A stretch of DNA of 64,000 nt. Origin: Eutypella sp. D-1 (Eukaryota; Ascomycota; Sordariomycetes; Xylariales; Diatrypaceae). Under the pieces are notes generated by a model. It was not told the DNA's origin. It did not search any database and saw only the letters and a program-made list of their open reading frames with translations. Shown piece by piece: positions 1 to 10,716 of this stretch; the first letter of the stretch is position 1, and the number at the start of each line of letters is the position of its first letter. The position numbers and the translations under genes were made by a program. The stretch lies in contig JAJTTP010000008.1 of NCBI GenBank assembly GCA_023313575.1, positions 1,612,001-1,676,000 on the forward strand. The letters run 5' to 3'.

Positions 1-610
1 CGAGATATAGGAAGACACGGAGGCCAGATTGACGATGGCCCCACGGGTAGTGCCTCGCTCTGGATAAATACTGCTGACGGGTCGGGGCTCTTGCGATTTC
101 ATGGCGGCCGAAACTAAACTGACGACAAGAAACGTGCCGTTGACGTTGACTTCTTGAAGGCGCTTGAAGTCGGCGAAACTCGCTTCTGCGATCGGGTCAA
201 ACGTCCCTCCAGGTATCTGAGTGTGACTGTTCAGCAAGATACCAAGTATTAGTTGTAACTTGGGAGATGGAACTAACACCAGCACAGTGGACTGCATAGT
301 CAATGCGGCCGAAAAGTTCGATTGTACGAGAAACTGCGTCCTTGACCGAACTCTCGAGACGGACATCAAGTTGAACTGCCTCGGCTCGAAATCCTGGATG
401 GGTAGCAGCAGCTTTGGCGCCTTCAGCAGTCTCTTTGGCAGCCTCAAGATTGATGTCTGCGACGATAACACCGCTGGCGCCATCTTTGGCGAAGGCATAA
501 CAGCATGCCTTGCCAATACCGCTCGCTGCGCTAGATTAGGGAGAGTTCCATAGTCGAAGAGAAGAGCACTCACCTCCACCGGTAACAAACGCGTACCCGG
601 TGATATCCAT
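1..610 (-). CDS. Short-chain dehydrogenase/reductase, 3' part outside window
   Basis: Classical SDR, an NAD(P)(H)-dependent oxidoreductase with a Rossmann fold; the substrate cannot be read. Exons on the minus strand are 610-574, 525-278 and 216-1 (continuing out of the window), with introns of 48 and 61 bp. Splicing rebuilds the cofactor motif TGGASGIG across the first intron, which supports both the model and the ATG at 610. A basic-strand Asp follows (VIVAD), which usually favours NAD. The usual NNAG motif reads HCAG. VNVNGTF and the start of the catalytic Ser region (VNLASVSS) are present; the YxxxK motif lies outside the window. I am sure of the family and not of the substrate. Confidence 0.85.
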
Positions 611-1059
611 ATTGCTGGGTCCTGTTCTGGTCGTTGTCCACTTGCTCATTCACTCGATGACGAGTGATAGAGATCATGTATAAAACGTAGAGTCAGGCCC
701 AGGGCCCCCAGGAGGGTTAAATAGGTCCAACGGTAGCTGAAAGACTGGAGAAAGTGACCATTGCAAGTTGGCTGGGCGGGCACTTGGGAAGCAAGGGAGA
801 AATGGGCCAGCAAGGCCTATAACAACCATTGCCGGGGTTCAAACTGGACCAATTTTTGTTGTTACTACTAGAGAAGGTCGTAATCTGAATAAGGGAGCTG
901 TGCCCTTTCATGCAGATAACAGGCGGCGTTTTCACCCAGACCACATGCCTTTTCTCCAATCAGGGCGAGACCCGTGCCATTGGGAACGGCTCATATAGCG
1001 AGTTACAAATGGCATTAACTTACTTAGGTATAAGAACCATATACGGGGTAATAGGCTTG

Positions 1060-1411
1060 CAGTAACGATAGCTGAGCAGGGCGGATTTGATAACTGAGCA
1101 GGATATTAACCGCATTTGTAGCTGCAGGCGCTGTAAGTAGATGGGTCGCCTTAGCCACTATAGCCACAGCTATTATAATTATTATAGTAAGCACCGATAA
1201 CATAAACTGTATTCTTGAAAAAAAAAAAAAAGAAAAGAAAAGAAAAAAAACCAATATTAAAAAAAAAGCGTTACTAACTATACCCCATCATTAAGTAGGC
1301 CTATATAAAGCTGGAGGCTCTAGCCATATAAAAGGGGTATCCATCCAAATGCGGTTAATGCCCTGCGCCCTGCTCAGTTATTAAATCTGCCTTGCTCAGT
1401 TATCATTACTG
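1060..1411. mobile_element. MITE-like element with imperfect ~60-bp terminal inverted repeats
   Basis: The left arm (1060-1118) and the reverse complement of the right arm (1346-1411) match over about 60 bp. Both start CAGTAA(C/T)GATA(G/A)CTGAGCA and end ATTAACCGCATTTG, and both contain a second internal copy of TAACTGAGCA. The right arm carries a short insertion relative to the left. The interior is AT-rich, has no open frame, and includes a poly-A/G stretch near 1218-1250. The CAGT start recalls Tc1/mariner-pogo type termini, but I cannot identify a clean TA target duplication. Non-autonomous and probably old. Confidence 0.65.
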
Positions 1412-1495
1412 GTAGGCTGGCATCAGCCCCCTGTCCCCTTGCACCAAAGCCCCTCCCATCCCCTTACGTCGTGCGCTGCGCATGTGTTGGTTGAC

Positions 1496-1533
1496 CTGCT
1501 TTTAAAGCCTTCCATCAGGGCTAAAAAGCAGTG
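1496..1533 (+). repeat. CTAAAAAAGCAGTG repeat, copy 1
   Basis: This copy reads CTGCTTTTAAAGCC, then a short spacer, then GGGCTAAAAAGCAGTG. CTGCTTTT and AAAAGCAG are complementary, so the unit can form a hairpin. Six further copies lie at 9430, 9633, 9721, 35534, 35685 and 35934. This one stands alone, about 0.9 kb upstream of the NLR start. Confidence 0.75.
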
Positions 1534-2386
1534 AACCGAGCGACCTTGGAAACAAGGCAAGGCGCACCACAAGGTGAAACGATCATCAAATTTAAAATAC
1601 TAGATTTAATCCATTTATGTTGAGATGTCCTGGCCGTATGCTAAGTATGAGTATATATGATGTGTATGGGGAAGATGATGTTAGGTAGATGGCTTACTCG
1701 CGTGGCGCAACTATTTTATGGTGTGTGCCTTACCAAGGATCGTGAATTGGGGCAGGGCGTATCGCCTCTAGACCGTACTAATCAGGAGGGCTACAACAAT
1801 AACAAGCCAAGAACAAGACCGAAAGGTGAGGCAACGAATAATGATGTTAGTAACCTGGCCATTGGACGATAAGTCGACGAGAAGAAGGAAAGCGTACATA
1901 AAAGCTGTAGGCTTAAGGATAGTATCGTACAAATAGGACCCGGCAGAGCTGATCAGTGCAGCATGCAGGCCACCCTGCCCTAGGCATCATTGCAACACTT
2001 GAGCTCGTATCGCCAGAATATGCACTCAAAGCGCCTACCACCTTCTGAGTCTCCAATATGCACATGCATGTCAGACTTACATGTTTAGTGTAGTTACAAT
2101 GAGCCCCGAATTGGTCGCTAAGCGACCAGTCAGCCAGGGCTGTGAGGGTAGGGAGTGACATACGTGGGTGGCAAAAAGCCCCAGACCGCAAGATTGAATA
2201 TCTAGGGTAAAGTAAGCTCCTTCATACTCTTCGCTCCCTTCTTTCACTTGAAACTTGTCACTTTCATTCCTCCTATAAACTGTGCAAACCGTCCTAACTC
2301 TAGAGCATGCTCCTCTGCGATCTCGTCTGGTTATGAGCATATTTAGGCAATCCACCAAGAGGAGAATGTCATAATCCAATGACGAA

Positions 2387-5300
2387 ATGGCCGATCCTCT
2401 TTCGATTGCCGGCAGCGTCGCCGGCCTGGCATCACTCGCTGGGCAGGTCTTCAAGACCGTGATCGACTACAGCAATGCCGTAAAAGATGCGAAACTCGAC
2501 GTTACAACGGTTGCCACCGAATTGCGGACCCTGAGTGGCATGCTGCATAATCTCTCGCTTCTAGCAATCACTCTGAAGGCATCAGGCTCGAGCAGAATCC
2601 TCTTCGGCGAGTCACAGATCACCAACTTGACGCGGATAATCAAGAATATAGAAGCCAAGCTGAACAAGGCGAAAGAAGATTTTGACAAGAGCAGACTTAA
2701 GGGCGCCATCAGAAGTTTGAGATGGCCCTTCTCAAAACCCGATATCGACAAGATGATAGATGATTTGAGAGCCCATAAAGCTACCATAAACCTCGCTCTT
2801 TCTGCCGACACACTCGAGAAACTAGCAGAATGCCTGGAACTGCAAAAGGAGATGAGAGCCGAGGTCGTCTCTAACCGGGATGCCATAGAAGCCCTCCAGG
2901 AAATGCACGCCAGGGTGAAGATGGATAGCGAAAGGCAGAAGACCGTTGACTACTTCCTCAAAGTTAACCCTCAACCTATGCTGCAAACTAGTTTGCGGCT
3001 CAGGAAAGATGCAACCGGAGGGTGGCTATTCAATGACCCAGTCGTCATGCAATGGATGTCGGAGCCGAATTCCAAGCTTTGGCTAAGCGGTCTTGCCGGT
3101 TCTGGGAAAACGGTACTGGCCGGCTCCGTAATCGAACGTGTTCTGGCAGCTTGTCAGGATAACGTGGCAGTGGCATTCTTTTTCTGTGACTACAAAAACC
3201 TGGAGACGCAAAAGCTCGGCAACATTCTTTCATCTCTCGCACTCCAGATCGGTCTACAGAAAGTCGAGGCATTTGAGAAGCTTCAGAATTACTACGGGCA
3301 ATTACATCCGCTCAGTGGACTGCCGAGACAGCCCGAGACGACACAACTAGTAGACATTATTGGATCCATGAGTCGCCTCTTTGAAAAGGTTGTTGTTATT
3401 GTGGATGCTCTAGATGAGTGCATAGATGATACTAGGGAGGTTGTGGGTGGCATCGCCAAGGTTGCCAGGGCTGCTGCCAACATCAGTATTGCTCTTTTCG
3501 GTCGAAATGAAGATGAGCTTAGCGCAGAGCTCCTTCCGGAGTATCAAAACATCGAGATAGCGGCCCAAGCGGAAGACCTGGGGCTATACGTCGGGGCCGA
3601 AATGACGAGACGTCCAGCACTGAGTTTGCTAGACCCTCTTGAAAGCAACGAGATTCGGCAAAAGTTGATTGCCAAAGCAAACGGAATGTAGGTCGTCGAC
3701 AACTCCATATCTGCTATTGCGTGGCTGCTAACTCACTGGTGTACATACAGGTTTCGCTGGGTCGCGTGTCAGCTCGACTATCTTGAGGGTCTCGGCAAGA
3801 TCGGCCGCAAGAACGCTCTAGATGAATTGCCCCCGACACTTAACGAAACTTACGACAGGATCCTGCTTAAGAGTCTATCAAAGAGAGGCAACAGCTTCGC
3901 CAAAGAAGTCGTCCGGAAGACCCTGCACTGGCTATGCCTCGATCGTGACTTCCTCACTATCGATCAGCTTTGCGAAGCTTTGTCTATGGCACTTAGGCAA
4001 GGCAGACGAAGTGGTAGTAAAGGTCAGTTCATAGACGAAAAGGAGATTGCGAGGTACTGCAGCAGTTTGATCCGGAAAACCCATGAAGGTGATAGATTCG
4101 AACTCGCTCATTTTACCGTGAAGGAATATCTATACGCCATAGATACGTCGTCGAAGCTGGGAGAATTCAGATACTCAGAATCCGAAGCAGCTGAGTCCTT
4201 GACGGTGGTGTCACTAGAGTGTGTCCTGTTGCCAGATTTCGGCAGGCCGGTGGCCCTAAACGAACTGACTGACGAGGAGAGGGCGTTGATGGTCGCGAGG
4301 TGGTACAGTCATCACCCATTCTACTCTTACGCGGTATCGTTTTGGATACATCAACCGCAATCGCATGGAGAACCATCAATCAGGAAGCTTCTGAAAGATC
4401 TTTTCGGCCAGAGAAAAAAAGCGCACTTCCAGAACTGGCTGCTTTGTTTCGCCTGTCAAAGTGGCAAAGTGCATCCTAGATATGTCAATATGTATCAAGA
4501 TCTCAGCCCCCTGCACGTTGCAGCTTTGTTTTCTATCCCATGGCTCTGCGAATGGCTTCTTCAGTCTGGCGCAAACGTGAATGCGACAACAAGTTATAAG
4601 TTCTCTGCCATACACTTTGCCCTGATTGGCCCAAAGATCTTATGGATCAGTTTTGCGGAGGACAACATGGATGAGTTTCGAAAGAAAGAACCTTTAGCAA
4701 CGATCGATGCGACTAACCTAATGGAAACAATCGATATCCTTCTACAGAATAATGTTGAGATCACAGAGACATCAAAAGATACCATTGGGACTCTGGCCTT
4801 GGAAGCGTCCGCCACACATGAAAGTGAAATTCCATTCATGCTTTTGCTCAACCACGCTCCTGAACAATGCCTGACCCAAAAAACGCTTGACAGGATTAAA
4901 TTCCTGTTCGACGACAATGAGCCCGACATAGATGACCCATTCCATGAGATCCTTCAGGGAGTGCTTGACATGGAATATCAGTTTGGGGAAGATGTCCACA
5001 TAATGGTGGCAGTCAGGTTCGTGCAAGAGTTGTTGAGATCAGGCAGCTCTTGGGATACTTACAGTCACTACAACAACAACTTCCTTCCAGCATCCATTAG
5101 GGATGAAGAGTTCGAAAGCTACGTCCGATATGCGGCTAGTCAGAATAGAGCGGAAGACATTACTCGCCTTTTTGAAGATGACCGATTCAAGAAAAATTTT
5201 GAACTTGAGGATGGGGCAGCAAATATCAGTTTCAGGCAGGCTTTCATGAGGGCTGCTGAATCTGACAGTTCTGATGTGGTCAGAGTCTTGTTCAAGCATG

Positions 5301-8300
5301 GGTTCAAGCCACTGGACAAGAACGTAGAGGGCAATACAATCTGGCACATCGCGGCCGGACACGACAGCATCGGTGTTTTGCTAGCACTTCTTGACAATCG
5401 CTTGAACGTCCAAGATGCCCTACGGGTTGCATCGGAGAATGGACGCACGCCGTTTGCCGAGGCCATGTTTTACTCTCGTTTCAAAGCAGCGGAACTGCTT
5501 CTGGACCATTGCGGTGACGATCCGGCCTTCTTCCGTAGCCAACCTCCGGTCTTACATCTCTCAGTCCGAATGAGCTCACAGCCGCTATTCCAAAAGTTGA
5601 TTACCAGGAATTTGCCGGGAATGAACAAAGCACTTGATGGCTCCACGCCCCTTCATTTTGTGAGAAACCAGTGTAATAATGACTTTCTTCGAGAGTTAGT
5701 TGCACTTTACGACACGGACTATCAGCGAGTTGATGGGAAAGTAGCATTCCAAACATACATGACCTTCATTCTGGACTCTGAGCTTCCTGAGCGTTTCCTG
5801 GCTGATCAGCTTACCTCCGCGATCAAGATACTGGCCCCAACAAATTGCAAGGTTCACCATAATAGCTCGGATATCCACATCTGGAGAGATTTCTGCCAAC
5901 AGCTTGGCCTTGTTGGTAATCTAGAATGTTCCTTACGCAAAAGTGCAAGCTTTCTGAGTCTTGTCACTGCTTTCCGGGACGCGCGTATCATAGAATCGTA
6001 CGAACAGCAGTATCAGCAATCGGCTCTTGTGCCGCTCCTCGAGAACCTTGAATCTCTGGACTTCCGCGCGGGGCCTTATCGATGGGAAGCCAATTTTGTT
6101 CAGAAAGCGATTGAAGTCCTGAAAGAAACATCCACCAACCGGCCACTCATGGCTCAGGACCATCCTGCTCCCATAGCCTTGCTGACAAAGGGTGTACGGC
6201 GAGACCACTATCCTATTGTTCGCACGTTGATCGATATTGGGACACCCGTCCACCTCAGAGTAAATGGAAGTTCGCCCCTCGAGATGGCCTGTATGGCCGG
6301 ATCACATAAAATTTTCGATACGATCTTAGAATGTGTCGATCTCTCCGTTATCAACGGGACAGGAGACACAGACCCCGAAGTTCTCTGCCGCGTTATTGCC
6401 ACACTGGGACAAGCTAGGGGTAGTGTGGGTGCCCTCATAGTATCCATAAAGCTCACGCTAGCGCTGAATTATGGTGCGTCACCAGATTCAAGAGTTATCA
6501 GTGGCCCCTATGCCCAATACCCAGCCATTGTCATAGCTTCTATGAACGAACAATACAACATAGTGGACAGCCTACTCAAGGCAGGGGCGGATATTCTTGC
6601 GCGTGGGCCAACCGGTTGGGATCTAACCTTTTACTACATCCTTCAAGGGAGGACCGACCTTCTTCGAGGCATTTCTAATGAGCTTGAAAGAGTCTCCTAC
6701 GACTGGACACGTGGCGTCCCATTAAGCGTGCGCAAGAAGTCAGAAGAGACCTTTGTTACCTGGCAGGGTTGTACCGCATTACATGTCGCCACGTCGTCGG
6801 GCTCAACCGAACTCATCGAGTACCTTCTACAAAATGGTCTATGTGCCAACGTAAATATCACTTCAGCGGGATCACATACACCTTTGCATGTGGCAAGTAT
6901 CAATGGCCACGTGAAAGTCATCGAATGCTTGGTGACACACGGCGCGGACATCAATGCTGTTGACGACGAAGGAAATAGGCCTATTGATCTGGCTTTCCTG
7001 GATGGTCTCGGAACGACCGTTGAATTACTACGGCAGCTGGGCTCAGCGGAGCCGAAAGGTGACAATGAAGACCACCCAGACGGGACCGAGGACGATTCGT
7101 CCGATTTCAGCACTAAATCTGAGGAATCAGAGAGTGACGATGATCTAGATGAGTGGTCTCAAGACGAGGAGTCTGGAGACCAAGATATCGGCACTGGAGA
7201 GCAACATGGAACTGAGGACCAGGGGTGGGTGTCCGACGTCTCAGAAGAAATAATGGAGCTCATGGGAGATATATCCCAAGCCGAGGATGACAGATGCGAA
7301 TCAGATGATAAGAGGACGCAAACGAAGTACCAAACAGCTCTATCGTGGTTGGCACAAGTTGAACCACCCAGACTCGAAGTGCTCACGTCGATGGTCAAAC
7401 TTCGAAAATGTTTAAAGAAGGGAGATCTTGAAGGCTGTCAGAACCTAGTGGCTACAGGCTGTCCCCTTGACCGCCCAATGCCATCATGCGGTCGCTGCGA
7501 CGCTCTGACCTACGCCGTGCTCGCGGGGCGGGAGGATATCATCACCTGGCTTCTATCCATTGGGGCTGCGCCACAGCTTTCTCGATGCACTGAACATAAA
7601 GCACCTAGCACCATCCACGTTGCAGTACGGAGGCCGCATCTGTCCGCGTCATGTCTGAGCCAACTATTCGACGGCGCCCTAGAGACGGGACACGGGTGGC
7701 ATTTTTACCCCCTCAGCCCTCTTCACATTGCGAGTTTGCAACACAGTACATCAACTCTCGAGGCGATTCTGGACCACATAGATAACCACGTCGAGGCATA
7801 CAGGTTTGTCACTCGCAGCCATAGCAGTAACCCAGCTGACTTTTTACAGGACGGTATTGGCGAAATTTCCACGGAAGAGAGACTCGCTCCCATCAAACAA
7901 TGCCAGCTTAAGAGAATTCCTCGTCAACAGTCCGGCAGGAGTGTGCGACGAGGAAGTGCCGAAAGACTGGCAGTGTGGGCTTTCGGGAATGACCCCGCTA
8001 CACATAGCTGTATCCATGCAGAACTTGGCCATGGTCAACATGCTGCTTGATGCGGGTGCACAAGTCAACATAACTGACAACAAGGGAAATACACCTCTTA
8101 TCGTCGCGGTAGTCGAATCAAACGATGACTATAGCATTATTGAATGTCTTCTTGACCATGGAGCGGATATCAACCAAAGGGAGGGCGTGGGCTACTCACC
8201 CATCATGTTTGCGGCTCAGCAGAATTACATCCGGGTCGCGAAGTACTTAGTCGAAAGGGGAGCGAATCTCGATGATAAAACGCCATGGGGTCAGAGCTTG

Positions 8301-9062
8301 CTTCACCTATCTTCACGAGGTGCGCTGCAATGTTATGTTTTCTTCCATCAGCAGGGCTGCGACTCGACTTTATCAGAATGGGGAGAGTCAATGCTCCACG
8401 TAGAAGCCCGTTATGCTTCTCTAATGATGCCATATATCCTTAACGCCCGGTTGGCCACGAGCGCGTTGGCCATGAAAGCAACAGACGACTACATAATACC
8501 CTATTTCATCCGATCGTTAGGACCTAAATTACTGCACAGAGTCTTGCGTAGTCTTCCCAGGGATCAGGCCCTGCGTCTGGTAAATAGTAGACAAGATAAG
8601 CTGTCACCTCTTTGCGTAGCTATCTCAAATAATTGCAAGATGTCCCTCACAAAACTCATAGATTTTGGGGCTGATATCGAGATCGAGGGGTCTACATATG
8701 GCACGCCGCTTCTGCACGCCTGCGCGTACGACAAGCTGGACATGGTTCGGGAGCTCGTCCGGCGGGGCGCCAGGCTTGAGTACGTCGGCCAGGACGGCGT
8801 GTATCGCAGCGCGGTGGGCGTGGCGAAGGCGTTCCCTCGCGTCGTGGGCTACCTGATCGCCTCGAGGTTTTGGGACCAGCCCAGACTGAGTATGGAAGCA
8901 CATGACCAGCCGAGGGACGTTAGCTTACCAGCTGGTGTGCGAGTATGTGCGGTTCGGTGGGCGGAGTACTATACCCTCCCGGTGGACCAAACGGACTTCG
9001 AACGGTTTCGGAGTCTTGAAAATATGAAAGTACTTATGCGCGGAACTACGATAAGTGTATAG
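2387..9062 (+). CDS. NACHT-ankyrin NLR (STAND ATPase), 2188 aa
   Basis: Exons 2387-3687, 3751-7803 and 7850-9062, with introns of 63 and 46 bp; both junctions keep the frame (6567 nt with stop). The N-terminus (MADPLSIAGSVAGLASLAG) is the fungal Helo-like/PF17111 type found on STAND proteins, at about residues 1-120. A NACHT follows, with Walker A GLAGSGKT (235-242) and Walker B VVVIVDALDEC (335-345). The winged-helix part runs to about 560. Ankyrin repeats fill about 680-1530 and 1640-2130, separated by a very acidic Asp/Glu/Ser linker at about 1540-1625. By family, such NLRs sense non-self and trigger cell death or heterokaryon incompatibility in the cytosol; this role is inferred here. Reading the two long open frames as two genes would break the NACHT and the ankyrin array. 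Repeat copies on both sides suggest a mobile or rearranged setting. Confidence 0.9.
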
Positions 9063-9429
9063 ATACTTATAAACTAAGATTGCTTATTCTTTTGTGTTCT
9101 TTTCCCCTTAAATTCGAGAGAAGTTTCAGTGAGAACCGGTTGCCGAAATGTACTGTCCGACCGACAAATCCTAATTAACTCTTATTTCAACGGGGCGGTA
9201 TATATACTATCGAGTTCTGCTACAATATCACGGTACACCATCGGGCTGGGTTGCATTTTAGAAGGTGGCGATATACGCATTGTTATTCCAGTTCTGTTAG
9301 ATAACTAGAATCTGAGAGCCAGCGTCTACCGAAACCTATAAAGAGACGAGAGGTGAGGCTCAAGCCACATAGGAGGCTCACAATCTGACCAATAAAGCGG
9401 GTGCCCCGAACCTGTTCGAATTGTATTTT

Positions 9430-9470
9430 CACTGCTTTTTTAGCCCCGACGGAGACGGTTCCCAAGGCAG
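9430..9470 (-). repeat. CTAAAAAAGCAGTG repeat, copy 2 (inverted)
   Basis: The plus strand reads CACTGCTTTTTTAGCCCCGACGG. With copy 3 (9633-9663) in the opposite orientation it forms terminal inverted repeats pointing outward, which would bound an element of about 234 bp. I see no target-site duplication. Confidence 0.75.
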
Positions 9471-9632
9471 AATATCACCCTCTTTCCTGCATGCAGACCA
9501 AGTACGCAGTTAATAATATGTCGAAAAGGGATAGGATGTCCATCCAGCTTCCACCTTATACCCCCCCCCCTGCATAGGGTTACATTCAACCCCTCCTATC
9601 ACCCGACTTCGTGTGCTATACGGCTTACTATC

Positions 9633-9663
9633 GAAGGGGTCCGTCGAGGCTAAAAAAGCAGTG
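9633..9663 (+). repeat. CTAAAAAAGCAGTG repeat, copy 3
   Basis: Reads GGTCCGTCGAGGCTAAAAAAGCAGTG. It is opposite in orientation to copy 2 and parallel to copy 4. The flank AATAT after the motif is shared with copy 4. Confidence 0.75.
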
Positions 9664-9720
9664 AATATGCATCTGCCATAAACCTGGTAGAGCGATATGC
9701 ATAAGAGCCTCTTTTATCGC

Positions 9721-9759
9721 CTACTGTCCAAGACGTCCGTCGGTGCTAAAAAAGCAGTG
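9721..9759 (+). repeat. CTAAAAAAGCAGTG repeat, copy 4
   Basis: Reads GACGTCCGTCGGTGCTAAAAAAGCAGTG and is followed by AATAT, as copy 3 is. The conserved core over all copies is about 25 bp: (G)TCCGTYRGGGCTAAAAAAGCAGTG. Confidence 0.75.
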
Positions 9760-10716
9760 AATATCCGGACCTACCTTTTTAAACAGCACTCGCAATATCT
9801 TCGCAGCCTTCTATATAGTCGTAGTCCATAGTTACCCAGCAAATCCTACCTACGTAACTGATACGAAACGTATCATGTGAATAGGTAAGTAGGGGCATCA
9901 AATGTGAAATTACAGTAAAGCCAAGAGAAATCAAGCGAAGCCGTACGAAAAACTAAGGCAATATTCAAGGTGAGTTTGGAAAAGGAAAATAAAAAGCAGG
10001 AAGTCGATGTGAAGGCATAGAAATAATCAATCAATCAATTAAACTATCTTCCACACTCCCACACCATTCACACATCTCTCCGTCTCTCCCCATCTCCCCG
10101 TCCGTCTCCCCGTCTCTCCATGCTCCCCGTGCTATCCATGCTCCCCATATCTCCGTCCATTCGTGTGCGTGTGCGTGTGCGTAGTTCTCCCCCGCGGACC
10201 CATTCATTGAACAATACAATTAATCAAGCAATCAATCAAGCAATCAATGAAATGCCCACAAGCACCAGCGTCAAGGTAAAAGGGGGGTGAATAGATAGTA
10301 TGGTATGGTATGCCGGAGGGAGAACGAGGCCTAGTAGCACCGCCTCCCCAGCTCACTTCCATCTCCTAGCGGACCCTGGGGAGGTAAGTTTAGGGGGTAA
10401 GGGGAAGATCAACCACGTATTCGCACGCGGCTACCTCGAACGACCAGGCCGGGGATCATCTGTTCTCTGGGACAGTACAACAAGCTACCCGCAAACACAC
10501 ACACACACACACACAACACGCAAGATCATGCATACATTCATATATCTATGTATTCGTATCGTTGCTCCACTCTCCACTCTCCCTTCTCCATTTCTTTTCT
10601 TTTTCACAGCAGAAGCCGTACAAACAACGCCACATTCTTGAACAATTAATCCTTCAATTTCCCCCAGGGGAAAGAGTGGGGAGTGGGGTGTAGGGGGCGC
10701 GCGAAATGATGGAAGC

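Larger units (their letters stand above)
611..2386. other. Intergenic region upstream of the SDR and the NLR
   Basis: No convincing gene. It holds a small inverted-repeat element (1060-1411) with an A/G-rich stretch inside, and one copy of the CTAAAAA(A)GCAGTG repeat (1496-1533). The last few hundred bases should contain the NLR promoter, but I see no clear core-promoter motif. Open frames here are short and unlike known families. Confidence 0.6.
9063..10716. other. Convergent intergenic region between the NLR and SEC31
   Basis: No gene recognised. It contains three copies of the CTAAAAAAGCAGTG repeat (9430-9759), a pyrimidine-rich run near 10045-10200, short AATCAATCAAT-type repeats near 10025 and 10220, and a (CA)n microsatellite at about 10494-10514. 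The last few hundred bases are probably the SEC31 3' UTR. Confidence 0.55.

Noticed and set aside
3827..8050. Long frame read as a gene separate from the NACHT exon and from the frame ending at 9062
   Set aside because: Two in-phase introns (3688-3750 and 7804-7849) join all three frames and restore the NACHT and ankyrin repeats.
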